NCBI GenBank assembly: GCA_008330645.1
Contig: VLTN01000067.1
Coordinates: forward strand, 62,001 to 126,000
DNA: 64,000 bases
Source: Cafeteria roenbergensis
Taxonomy: Eukaryota; Sar; Bigyra; Bicosoecida; Cafeteriaceae
Reading direction: 5' to 3'
Below the pieces are notes generated by a model. That model searched no databases. It saw only the letters and a program-made list of their open reading frames with translations, and was not told the DNA's origin. Positions 45,106 through 55,833 of the stretch are shown piece by piece. Positions within the stretch are counted from its first letter, which is position 1. The number at the start of each line of letters is the position of its first letter. Made by a program: the position numbers and the translations under genes.

Positions 45106-48100
45106 ATGGCCGCCGCTGCGGCTGAAGGGTCCGTTCCGTTCGGGGTTGGGGACCGCATTCTCATCCAGGGCCGCCACATTGGTCTGGTGAAATTCCTCGG
45201 TGAGCCGGATCTGGGAGTTTTGCCCCCTCCTTGGCCCCCGTGGCTGGGGCCAACGCCGCCCCGGCCTCGCGCTCTGCGCCAGGCGTGCCCGCTGTGCCGC
45301 GAGCAGCAGTGCGGGAGGGGGGGTGGCTGCCCGGCGCGGCCTGCACGCCCGCGGGCAGCGTCGTGAGGGCCAGCCGACGTGTGCTGGTCGCCAAACGGCC
45401 ACACCCCGTCTCAGGCGACTCGGTGGCCCGGCTTGCCGCCGCCGGCCCTGCGCCTCCCCGGGGCTCCCGCCCCTGAGATAGCCGGCACGCCAGCAGCACC
45501 TTGCAAGCGCGGAGGCCGCCGGCAGGGACCGGGGCTTTGACCAGCGACCCCGCCCCGATGCCGGTTGGGCTTGCGACGACGAACGCGCCTGCCTCCGCCC
45601 GCCAGCGCTGCGTCGGGCGCTCCCGCCGCCACGCGCGGCCCGGGCGCGCTGCACGAGGACCCGCGCCGTTGGCAGCGCCGGGAGGGCCTGCCGGGGCAGC
45701 CTGGCTTGGCCCCCGCTGCCTTGCCGCTGCACTCAAGTGCGTCGTGCCGCCGACGCGGTCATCTGGCATTGCGTCCTCGCATCAGTCAGTCGCCCCGCCG
45801 CTGCCTGCGCCCGAGCGCCGCCCCGCGCCCTCGCCGCCGGCGCGTGCTCTTGCACCGACGCAGCTCCCTGCACTGCTCGCTGCCCCGCCCGCTGATGCGC
45901 AGGCAAGACTCGGTTTGACCCGCAAAATCGCCTGTGGGTGGGTGTCGAACTGGAGCGCCCCATCGGCAAGCACGACGGCACGGTCAAGGGCCAGTTTTAT
46001 TTCGAGTCCAAGCCCAAGCACGGGACCTTCGTTGCTCCCGCGCAATGCGAGCCTTACACCGAGGAGAAGGCTGCCGCGCGCAAGATTCAGGCGACGGCGC
46101 GCATGCGCATGGCGCGCAAGAAGGTCAAGGAGGAGGTGCACTGGCGCGCATTCAACATGATCGACAACCAGGACGAGCACATGTCTCGCCAGCGCCACCA
46201 GCGCATCTTTGCTGCCGGCCTGGGCGCAACGGCGCGCCTGAGCCGCGCGGTCAAGGCAAGGCTGCTCTCCGAGGCCGAGCGCCTGCCCGAGGTGCCCTCG
46301 GCCCCGACCCTCACCATGCCGCGCCCCACCCGCGCGGAGCTCGTGGCCCTCATTTCCTACTTCCGCGGCGGCGGCGTGCTGCCGTACAAGCAGGTCATCC
46401 GCCTGCTCAACCACTACGAGCGCCTGGCGGCGGAGCTCCCCACCATGCAGCTCACCACAGTGGGCGACGGCGAGCGCCTCACAATTGTGGGCGACACGCA
46501 CGGCCAGCTGCAGGACCTCTACTCGATCTTCACCATCAACGGCCTCCCCTCCAGCACCAACCGCTACCTCATCAACGGCGACTTCGTCGACCGCGGGCCC
46601 AACGGCGTCGAGGTGGTGCTCACGCTCTTTGCGATGCAGCTGCACGACCCCAGCTCCATAATCCTCAACCGCGGAAACCACGAGGAGCGCTCCCAGAACG
46701 AGACGGGCGGCTTCATGACCGAGGTGCTCTCCAAGTACAAGGACGCGGGGCCCGGCTCTGCAGGCGCCCACGACGCCGAGGGGTGGGCCTCCGTGGCCGC
46801 AGGCTCGTCCCCCACGGCCTCGGACGCTGCTCGCGCGGGCACGTACACCGCCGCCGAGCGCGGGGCCGGCCGCGCGGTGGGCGTCTACGAGAGCTTCCAC
46901 AGCTGCTTCGACGCCCTGCCGCTCTGCACGCTCATCGAGAAGCACGGCTTGCGCGTCTTCGTGGTGCACGGCGGCCTCTTCGACCGCGAGCACAACGTCA
47001 AGCTGGACCACATTGCCGCGGTCACGCGCAAGCGGGAGATCCCCTGGGGCCGCGAGAGCCTGGAGGACACGCTGTTCGAGGACATGGTGTGGTCCGACCC
47101 CAGGGACGACATCCGGGGAACGGAGCCCAGCTCCCGCGGGGCCGGCGTCTTTTTCGGGGAGGACATCACCGAGCGCTTCTGCGCCCAGAACGGCGTGTCC
47201 CTCGTCGTGCGCTCGCACGAGTGCGTCAAGGAGGGCTACCGCTACCAGCACAAGCAGCGCTGCCTCACCATCTTCTCGGCATCAAAGTACTGCGGCACGT
47301 CCACCAACTCGGGCGCGTTCATCGTCTTTGACCCGGACCTCACCAACGTGGTGCAGCAGTTCGTCGCCGGCGACCTCAAGTCCACGGACCCGCAGTACCA
47401 CTCCGACGACGCGGCCGCCGCCCCCCTGGAGGCCGTCCCTGCGCCCTCCGCCGACGCCTCGAAGGAGGAGGTGGAGCGCCAGGCTCGCGCCAACCGCGAC
47501 AAGATCATCGAGCGGATCGTGCTCAAGAAGCCCGACCTCTTCTGGTACTTCACGCACCAGGACACCGAGGGCAAGGGCCGCGTCTCGCGGAAGGAGCTCG
47601 CCGAGGGCCTGGCCACCGTCCTCAAGATGCCCGACCTCCCCTGGACGACGCTCTCGTACGACCTGGTCGAGTCGGAGCCCGACGGCAGCATCAACTACAC
47701 CCTGTTCCTGGAGCGCTACCGCATCGCCATGCGGGAGGAGGACTCGGGCTGGCAGGACGCCATCATCCAGCGCGTTTGCCGTCGCCTCTTCAGCGTCTGC
47801 TCCGACCTCAAGGGCGCGTACCGCATCTTCGACGTCAACGAGGACGGAAGGATCGAGTACGCGGAGTTCGTGCAGGCCATGGAGAAGCTGGACGTTGGCC
47901 TGACGCGTCCGCAGCTGTACGAGCTGATGCGCTCCATCGACCGCGACAAGGACGCGCACATTGACTTTGATGAGTTCGCCGCCAGATTCAAGGTCGTCTT
48001 CACCAGGTTCAAGGCGGACGGCGCGCAGGCGCGGTCCCTGAGCAAGGCCATCGGCTCCCCGCACTCCTCCCCGCGCGGAGGGGCGTCGGATGCCTCCGCG

Positions 48101-48796
48101 GGCACCTCCGACGAGAGCGAGTTTGTGCCCGACGACTGGACCAGAGACGCCCTCACGCGCGTTGGACAGCACCTCTTCGCCGGGGGCCGCAACGTCGCTC
48201 AGGTGTTCACCTCCATCGACAAGGACGGCGACAAGACGGTCAGCCTCGACGAGTTCGTGTCCGCCCTCGACTCCCTCAAGCTGGACCCGCCCTTCTCCCG
48301 GGACGATGCCAAGCGCCTGCTCGACGTGATCGACACCACCGGGTCGGGCCGCATCAACTACGTGGAGTTCCTGGACGCCTTCAAGGTCGTGGACTCCGCC
48401 ACCCTTCCCACGGACGTGGACGACGCGGAAGAGTCCCTCTGGCAGCGCCGCGTCATCGAGAAGGTCGTCAGCGTCCTTTACGAGTACCGCATCGAGCTCA
48501 GGGCCGCATTCGAAAAGTTTGACCTGGATGGCTCCGGCACTGTGTCCAAGGACGAGTTCCGCCTCGGCCTCCGCGCCCTCACCGCCGCCTTGGGCTCCCC
48601 CATGTCGGACATGCAGGCGGACGAGCTGCTCGAGGCGCTGGACAAGAACGGCGATGGCCTCCTGTCCTACCAGGAGTTCCTCGACGGCTTCCAGATCGTC
48701 GACGTCGGCGACGGCTCCCCAGAGTCGTCCCCGAGGGGAGACTCGCCCTCTGGGGCTGCGGCCGCTGCGGCCAGCTCCGGTGCAGCGCGGCGCTAG
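45106..48796 (+). CDS. CAP-Gly + IQ + PPP phosphatase + multi-EF-hand fusion
   Basis: Two exons, 45106-45199 and 45903-48796, give 995 residues. The 703-bp intron (GTGAGC...CAG, in phase) splits a CAP-Gly domain (about 12-80): GRHIGLVKFLG, then RLWVGVELERP, IGKHDGTVKGQFYF and KHGTFV. An IQ motif follows (AARKIQATARMRMARKKVKEE region, about 85-112). Next is a PPP-type catalytic domain with every metal and catalytic motif: GDTHG (228-232), GDFVDRG (257-263), RGNHEE, VHGGLF and RSHE. From about residue 585 on there are seven EF-hand loops (DTEGKGRVSRKE, DVNEDGRIEYAE, DRDKDAHIDFDE, DKDGDKTVSLDE, DTTGSGRINYVE, DLDGSGTVSKDE, DKNGDGLLSYQE), not all with full ligands. IQ-PPP-EF is the PPEF/RdgC plan; the CAP-Gly module and the number of EF-hands are additions. 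A Ca2+-regulated phosphatase on microtubule ends or tubulin tails is the natural inference. Confidence 0.92.
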
Positions 48797-49113
48797 AGCG
48801 GCTGCGCCGCGGTCCCGCTCGCTTCCTTCCCCCCCCGCCTCTCCCTTTCCCCTTTGTGTTCGTCAGTGAAATTGTTCTTCGGCCTTGGGCTCGTTTGGCT
48901 GCCCAGCCCCTGGCGCCGGAAAGCTCGACGGCGGCAAACACGCGCCCGTTCGCTCGCCCGCCCTGGTGCCGCCGGCCTGCCGCCCGGTGGCACGCACACA
49001 CACCCACACGCACACATGCACACACACAGTCGGCATCCATAGCCTCGGGCTTTGGAGCGACGCAACCCAGTGCCTATGGCCGGCGATGGTCCACGCTCGG
49101 GACACCGGCCAGC
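48797..49113. other. Convergent 3' spacer with CA-rich repeat
   Basis: 317 bp between the phosphatase and LYAR stops. A cacacaca/cacgcaca-rich stretch lies at about 48993-49030. No gene is seen. Confidence 0.5.
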
Positions 49114-49983
49114 CTAGGCCGCCTTCTTGCTCTTCTTCTCCTTCTTCTCCTTCTCCTTCTTCTCCTTCTTCTCCTTCTTCTCCTTCTTGTCCCGCTTGTC
49201 CCGCTTGGATCGCTCGGCGCCCTCAGCCGCAGCGGCGGCGTCTTCGCCGTCTTCAGCATCGCGGGCCTCCCGGCTCCGCTTCCGGCTCTCAGTTGCTGGC
49301 GTGGCAGCTTCACTGGAGGCAGCAACGCTGGCACTGGACGCCCCAGCAGCCGCGGCGGCTGCAGCCCCAGCGCCAGCTTCGGCGGCTGCAGCCGCAGCGC
49401 CCGGCGTCGACCCCGCTGGCTTGGGCCGGAAAGCCTCGATTGCGTTCCACAGCGCGTCCACCTGCCCAGGAGGGATGCGCAGGGAGTTGGCAGCAAAGTT
49501 GGTGAACTTGCCGCGCTTCCTTGGGCAGTTGCCCAGCGAAATGAGGCGCCCGACCTGCATCCTGATGAACTTGGGCACGGACTCATCGGCCGCGGCCACC
49601 TCCAGCTGCGAGTTCCACGCATCCTGGGGCGACTGTTTCCCCTTGGGTCCGCCCTTGTACAGCGCGCCCATGTACTTTTCAGCCTCCGAAACGCACTTGG
49701 GGTGCGACTGGTAGGACTCCCCTTCAAAGCTCTTCCCACAGTCCACGCACGTCAAAACGTGGCACTGGGGGCATTTCCTGCGGTAGTGGGCCTCTACCTG
49801 CGCAAGGCAGTGTCACCGCCACGAGAAGCGGGCGCGGGGTTGGGGCCGGCAAACGAGGCGCAACGACAAGCAGCAGAGCCGCCGCAGCCCCGGACGACCC
49901 CAGCCCGGCGTGGCGCGGGCAGCCCTGCGAACCTTGGAAAACTTGACCGAGTCCTGGCATGCCTGGCAGATGAAAACGGACAT
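49114..49983 (-). CDS. LYAR: LYAR-type zinc-finger protein
   Basis: Two exons, 49983-49933 and 49797-49114, give 244 residues. The 135-bp intron is placed by family continuity (SVKFSK/VEAHYRRKCPQC) and has a GTTCGC donor, unlike the GTGAG donors elsewhere, with a CAG acceptor. The two LYAR zinc fingers are complete: FICQACQDSVKFSK with KVEAHYRRKC, and CHVLTCVDCGKSF with HPKC. The WNSQLEVAA and KFTNFAANSLRI blocks of the family follow. The tail is Ala-rich and then a long KKEKKEKKEK run coded by a TTCTCC-type repeat (49127-49193). LYAR homologues are nucleolar and act in rRNA processing and ribosome biogenesis. The protein is shorter than human LYAR (379 residues). Confidence 0.9.
49127..49193. 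repeat. TTCTTCTCC-type pyrimidine repeat coding a Lys/Glu tail
   Basis: Imperfect tandem TTCTTCTCC/TTCTCC units; the minus strand reads AAGAAGGAG and codes the KKEKKE tail of LYAR. Confidence 0.85.
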
Positions 49984-50128
49984 CGGGCGCCTCCCGGGTG
50001 CTAGAGCAAGGTGCGCCCCCGTGGCTGGGCAGCGCAAGCGAGCTCAGTGCAAGGAGCGAGGCGGCTCTGCCGACGCAAGCCGCCTCGCGAGCGCCTGGCC
50101 ACTCAGCGGCGCGCAAGCTCCTCCAGCC
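49984..50128. promoter_or_regulatory. Shared divergent LYAR/NAA15 upstream region
   Basis: Only 145 bp separate the two opposite ATG codons, the shortest divergent spacer in the window. It must hold the promoters or 5' UTRs of both genes if both starts are right. No specific motif can be named. Confidence 0.4.
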
Positions 50129-52950
50129 ATGCCCCCCAAGCGTGTCCGCAAGCCCACCAAGGGCAAGCCGGGCAAGGGCAAGCCGGTCAAGGCCGCGCCT
50201 GCACTCACGGTGCCTCCCGAGGAAGTCAGCCAGGACTTGCCGCCGCGCGAGGCCAAGCTCCTGCGCGAAATCTCCGTGAGCCCCAGGAGCGAGCCAGGGC
50301 CGATGCCGGATGTTGCGTGCGGTCTTCGCGTGCGCGAGGTTCCGTCGCGCGCAAGCTCGCACGCGAAGCCGCTGGCACGGCTGCCAGTCTCGAGTGCGAC
50401 TCGTCAGCACCGCTCCTGTTGAAACACTGCAAGGCTGTGCTCGGCCAGCGGCCCCGGTAGTGCCCGGCTCGTGCGTGCATGGTCGCCTTCGACCCCTGTG
50501 TGCGTGGCTTGCTGCCCGTGTTGCCGCAGCGCGAGTATGAGGCCGGCCAGTACAAGCGAGCAACCAAGACTGCGGACACGATCCTGGCCAAGTTCCCCCA
50601 CCAGGGCGGTGAGTCTTAACGCAGGGCAACACGTGCCCGCAAGCGCCAATGGCGCTATTCTGCATCACCGGCGACCGCTGCAGCCGCAATGTCCCGCGCG
50701 CCCCCAGCCGAGGACGCCGCCCACGCACCCCGCCATGCTGCGAACCACGCCGATGCCCCTCTCCCCGCGGGCTCGCCCCGTTCCCCGGTGCGGCCACCAC
50801 GAGACCCCGCCCTGGCCCCACTTCATCTGTTTTGCCTTTGACCACCCGCCTCCGCCTCCGCCTCCGCCTCCGCCTCCGCCTCCGCCCTGCAGAGACGCTC
50901 GCCCTCAAGGCCCTCTGCATCTACAAGATGAACATGAAGAAGGAGGCCCTGGAGATGGTGGAGCACTCCAAGCTGCTCAACCGCAAGACGCACCTCACGT
51001 GGCACGTGTCTGGGATCCTCTTCAAGCAGGAGAAGCGCTACGCCGAGGCCGTCCCCATGCTCAGCATGGCGGCAACCGTGTCCGAGCGCCTCAACGGCCG
51101 GCCCAACGACAGCCTCCTCCGCGAGGTGGCCTTCCTCCACCTCCACCTCCGGGACATGGACGCCTTCCACGTGGCGGCTCACCAGCTCATGCAGAGCAGC
51201 TCTGCCGCAAAGCAGCGCTCCACCTGGCACACGTGCGCGCTCGCGAACCACCTCGTCGGCTACACGGACGTGGCCACGCAGGTGCTGCTGAGCCGCAGCG
51301 CGATGGACGAGGAGCAGCGCCTCTCGAACATCGACAAGGCGGCCAAGGACGCCGCAGCCCGCGCCGCGAAGCGGGGAGAGGACCCCGAGGCCGCCGCCGC
51401 CGCCGCCACGCTCGAGGAGGACAGCCAGCACCGCCCCACCGCCGACGAGCACGACACGGCCATGACCGAGTGCACGATGCTCTCCGAGGCCGGCCGCGTT
51501 GAGGACGCGTCCAAGGCCCTCGAGGCTGCCTGCATCCGCGGCCACGTGCTCTCCGAGGAGGAGGCCGACTCCATGCGCGCGGCCTTTGCCCTCCGCATGG
51601 GCGACGTGGACGCGGCCCGCGCCGCATTCTCGCGCCTTGCAGCCACCTTCCCCGAGGACATCACCTGGGTGGCGGGCCTGGTTCGCTGCGAGCTGGGCTT
51701 CGTGCCGCTCGAGTTCGCCCCCCGCGCCGTGGGCGCCACCGGCTCCCCGGCCATCCCCGCCGCCTCCGACGCCGCGGCCGGCATCTGGCGCGAGCCCTCC
51801 ATGGCCGGCGGCCAGCAGATCCACCTCCCCTTCGCCCCCCTCGGCACGGACGCCTTCCCTCTCGCCGACGAGCCCCTCACTGCAGAGCAGGCTGCCGTCG
51901 TCTCCGGCGTCATCGCCGGCCTCGCTGCCGCCGCGCCCCGCTCCTACGCCCTCCGCTCCCTCCCCCTCCGCTTCCTCCCGCCCTCCGACCCCGCCTTCGC
52001 CGCGGCCATCGACCGCACCGTCCGGGACGCCGTCCGCCGCGGCAAGGAGAGCGCCGTCGCGGTGCTCGAGCCCCTCTACGCCGCTGCGGAGGCTTCAGCG
52101 GGCGGCCTGGCCTCCATCGCCGCCGACCCCCGCGTCGCGACCATCGGCGCCCGACTGGCCTCTCTCGCTGACCCGGCCATGGACGCCCTCGCCGCCGACC
52201 CGGACGCCGGGTCCGTCGTTTTCCCCGCCCCCCTCGACGGCGCCGCTCCCGGCACTGCCGGCGAGCCCGCCGCCGACGCCGCGGAGGCCGTGTCCGTCAT
52301 CCCCCTGGCCCTCCTCCTCCACAGCGAGCACCTCGTGCGGTGCTGCGCCCCCGCCGAGGCCCTCCCCCGCCTCGACGCCGCCATCCGCCACACCCCCACC
52401 CTCCCCGCCCTCCACCTCTGCCGCGCACGCGCCCTTGGCGCCATGGGCGCGTGGGTCGACGCCGCGGACGCCGCAGACACCGCCCGCACCCTTGACCTCG
52501 CCGACCGCGCCGCCTCGGTCGCCGCCGTCCAGTGCATGCTGCGGGCCGGCCAGCACGACCGCGCCTGGGACGCCGTGCTCGTCTTCGCCCGCCCCGACTC
52601 CGAGGCCACCGCCTACTTCCGCTCCATGATCACCTTCTGGATGACGCTCGCCACCGCGCGCGCTCTCGAGGAGAGCGGCCTCATTGGCCGCGCGCTGCGC
52701 CGCTACCAGTGGCTCTGCGAGCAGGCCGAGTCGGTGCACAACGACGCCCTCGACTTCTACAGCTACGCGCTGCGCATGTCCAGGATCCGCTCGGCACTGC
52801 GCCTGCTGCGCTGGACCGAGGCCGCGCCCACGATGGAGGTGTTCGTGGAAGCCAGAGCCGGCGCCACGCGCTGCTGGCTCAGGCTCGAAGACGACGTCAG
52901 CGTCCGGACCGACGACATCGGGTGCCCCCTGCCCCCAGCGGAGGGCACGC

Positions 52951-52982
<32 letters not shown>

Positions 52983-53948
52983 TCCTCGGATGACGCCGCC
53001 AAGGACGCCAAGGACGCCCGCCGCGCCATGAAGCGGCTGCGCGCCAACGAGGCCAAGGCCGTGGCGGCGGCCAAGCTCAAGGTCCGTGACGCCGAGGACC
53101 TCCTCCCGGAGGCCGACCCCCACGGCGTCGAGCTCACCAGCGACGCCAACCCGCTCGCCCGCGCCGGAGCAGAGGCCCAGACCCTCGTCGCGCACGTGCA
53201 GCGCGCCACCGCCCGCGCCGCTGGCGGCACCACCCCCGTCCCCGCCCGCGCCGCCATCCTTGCCGCGGCCAACGGCGCTGACGTCGCCCTCCGCCGCTCC
53301 AAGCCGATCCTCGCCCTTCGGGCCTTCGCGGCGGCCCGCCCCCTCTTGGTGCCAGCCCCCGGCGCGTCGCCCAGCCCTGCCCCGGGCCTGGATGCCGCCC
53401 TCCTCCGCTGCCCGGAGGTCGCCCCGCTCGCCGCCCGCTTCCTCCGCATGGCCGCCGACCCCGCCGCCCGCGCTGCGTGGCCCCCTGCTGTCGTGGCCGT
53501 CGTCGACGCGGCCCGCGCTGACCCTGCCTGGACCGCTGGCGCCGGTGCTGCTGCCACCGCTGCCGCTGCCGCTGGCACTGGCGCGGGCGTGGGAGCTGCT
53601 TCGGCCGGCCCGGCAGACGCCGCCTCCTTTGCCGCCTCCGTGGCGGACGATATCGCCCCCCTCGGCCTCTGGGCTCGCATCGCAGCCGCCAAGACTATTG
53701 CAGAGGCGGCAGGCGTTGCGCCCGCTGCCACCGCCTCGATCGCCTCCGCTGCCGTCACCGTGCCCGCCCGCGCAATCGAGCTCCTGGCCGATGTCACCAC
53801 GGGAGTCGTCTCCGCCGACGCCCTCGTGGCCGCCCGCAACCTCCTTCGCGCAATCGGCTCCGCCGAGGACGTCGCCGCGTTTGAGGAGCGTGCGCGCGCC
53901 GCGTGCCCGCTCGCGGACGCGTTCAAGCTTGGCTCGTCCGTCGAGTGA
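50129..53948 (+). CDS. NAA15: NatA auxiliary subunit NAA15 (N-terminal acetyltransferase)
   Basis: Three exons, 50129-50275, 50530-50608 and 50893-53948, give 1,093 residues (human 866). Introns are GTGAGC...CAG (254 bp) and GTGAGT...CAG (284 bp), in phase, and rebuild the family block LPPREAKLLREIS / REYEAGQYKRATKTADTILAKFP / GETLALKALCIY. TPR helices follow (KKEALEMVEHSKLLNRKTHLTWHVSGIL, then YAEAVPML, LLREVAFLHLHLRDM and WHTCALANHLVGY). A middle segment RFYSYALRM-like DFYSYALRMSRIRSALRLLRW and a KDAKDARRAMKRLRANEAKA helix near the NAA10/ribosome-binding region are present. NAA15 anchors the catalytic NAA10 to the ribosome. The N terminus adds a Lys-rich arm, and the C-terminal third is very Ala-rich. 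Confidence 0.9.
50846..50886. repeat. (CCTCCG)n microsatellite at an intron acceptor
   Basis: About seven units of cctccg lie directly before the CAG acceptor at 50890-50892 of NAA15 intron 2 and take the place of its polypyrimidine tract. Confidence 0.85.
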
Positions 53949-54855
53949 GGCCAGGCCAAGCAAGGCTTAGGCTCCGTCGCTGCCTGCCTGCTTGCCATGT
54001 GACTGATTTGTGCGGTCATTCGTTTCGCCGCAAATGGGTCGCGCGGCCAATCGTTTTGCCGCGCATCAGCTCACTGGCATCCCAGACACACAAACTTGAC
54101 GAGTGGTTCCCCGGCCAATCGCGCCGCTGACACCCGGCGTCGCGGCAGCAAGACACCAGTCAAAACCCCATTCCCCTCCCCTCCCCTCCCCAGTCGAGGA
54201 ACAAAGTGGCGCCGCGCGTCGCTCCATTGTGCGGCCTGAAGCAAGCATGCGCCGGGAATATTTAACCCCCCCCCCCCGGAAGGAGCGGGTTTTTTTCGGT
54301 GCCGCAAGGCCGCGGCGTGGCAAGTGCGGGTGACGCGACGACTGGACCAGACTCACTGCCACGTGGAGCCGCACACAGCAACAACCCGAGAGATTCGAGT
54401 GGCACGAGCTTGAGACGTGGCGACGGCCCGGGGGGCCACTGTCCCCCGAGGCGTTGCTCGCCAGCGCGGCGAGGATCGCGGGCGCTCATGGCCGATCGCA
54501 GCCCCAGACGGACGCCAGGGCCTGTTCAATGGCGGGGGGGGGGGAGCCTCAAACGACGGCAGCTGCCACGGCGGCCAGCTGGGGAGTGGCGCGGCGCGAC
54601 GGACAGCGAGCGTTGACCAGGAGGCACGCGCGACAGCGCCACGGCAAGATCCCTCGCTACGATCGAAGCGGGGGGGGGGGGGGGGAGGGGCGGAGACGGG
54701 GCTGGGGGGAGCTGAGGAGCGGTCGGGTGCCGGAAGAGGTGCTTTGGCCGCGGGCCGGTCCATTGGGCGTCGCTCGCCGCCGGCCAAGGCTGGGCCGCGC
54801 GACCAGCCGACACGGCCGGCGCGGCGGTGCTCCTCCCCTCGTGCTTCCAAGGCCT
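53949..54855. other. Convergent 3' spacer rich in homopolymer runs
   Basis: About 900 bp with a 12-base C run (54266-54277), an 11-base G run (54534-54544) and a 16-base G run (54670-54685), an AATATTTAA patch before the first, and two near-copies of cgtttcgccgc/cgttttgccgc near 54020-54063. No protein-like frame is visible. Confidence 0.5.
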
Positions 54856-55574
54856 CTACGGGGTGCCCTCTGCCGCAGAAGACGACTTCTCAATCGCTGA
54901 AGCCCACGCGGGGTCAATGCCGTGCCGCTCGTGAAGCGCCGACGCCGTTTCGGCGGCCCAGGCACCAGCAGGTGACGTCCGGATGACCGCTGCGGCCAGC
55001 AGCTGCTGGGGCGCCGCCTGGCTGAGCACGCGACATCCGAGGGCCCTCAGCGCATGGGCCCGGAGCAGGTCGCCGTCCGAGTCCCCGTTGATCACTGCGT
55101 AGACGCCCGCGAGCGCAGCTGGCAGGTGGCTGACAGCGGCCCGAAGCGCGGTCAACGGCTCCGGGGCGACAGCGAACTCCTCCTGCACAGCTTGGCGAGC
55201 ACCACATGAAGAGGGCGTGGCGAGGGAACGAGGGGTTGAGGCCCGCCAGCCGGCCGGTGTCGCGCAGCTCGCAACCTGGGTCGAGAGTCCGGAAGCTGCG
55301 CCCTCACCTTGGTCGCCCCAGTGCCGGTCAGGACCTCCCTGAGCCACTGGCGCTTCACCACTGGTAACCCGGCAGCCCTGGCAGCCTCCCACTTGGGTCC
55401 GGAGGGGTCGCCGCCCAGAACCAGCACGGTGTTCCTGTGCACGTCCAGGGACCACGTGAGTGTGCCACCCCGCCGCTCGATGTGCGATTGCAGGAGCGCA
55501 GCCTTGTCCTTGCTGAGCCCAAAGCCCGACAGGCACACCACCTCCCCCGCCAGGGTCCGAGGCTGCGACGCCAT
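54856..55574 (-). CDS. BRCT-domain protein
   Basis: Two exons, 55574-55308 and 55182-54856, give 197 residues; the 125-bp intron is GTGAGG...CAG in phase 0. Residues 8-85 form a BRCT domain: [11 protein letters not shown], then [40 protein letters not shown] region and the closing [11 protein letters not shown] with the invariant Trp. The second exon is helical and Ala/Leu-rich ([22 protein letters not shown] and [20 protein letters not shown]). BRCT modules bind phosphopeptides in DNA-damage and cell-cycle proteins. A single-BRCT protein this short cannot be assigned further. Confidence 0.75.
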
Positions 55575-55833
55575 CGGCCCGCTGGCAGCTGTGCGGACGA
55601 CACCGCGACAAGCGACTGCCGGCGGGGCCTCTTGCTCTGCCGGCACTTGCGGCAACCAGCGGCGCCCAGCAGCTGGAGCGGAAGCCCACCGCTGCCACTC
55701 GCGCGGCCTGAGCCCCCCTTGTCCTCGTCCTGGAGGATCAGGGGTCCGGGGTCGCGCCGCTTGGCCCGAGGCTGAGCGGCGTCGCCTCCGCCCCAAGTCG
55801 TTGCCGCCGGGTTCTATCCGAGGAAAGAGCCCC

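Noticed and set aside
45782-47251. 489-codon minus-strand frame
   Set aside because: Antisense to the phosphatase domain of the CAP-Gly fusion.
52095-53963. 622-codon minus-strand frame
   Set aside because: Antisense to the Ala-rich part of NAA15; Gly-rich translation typical of an antisense shadow.
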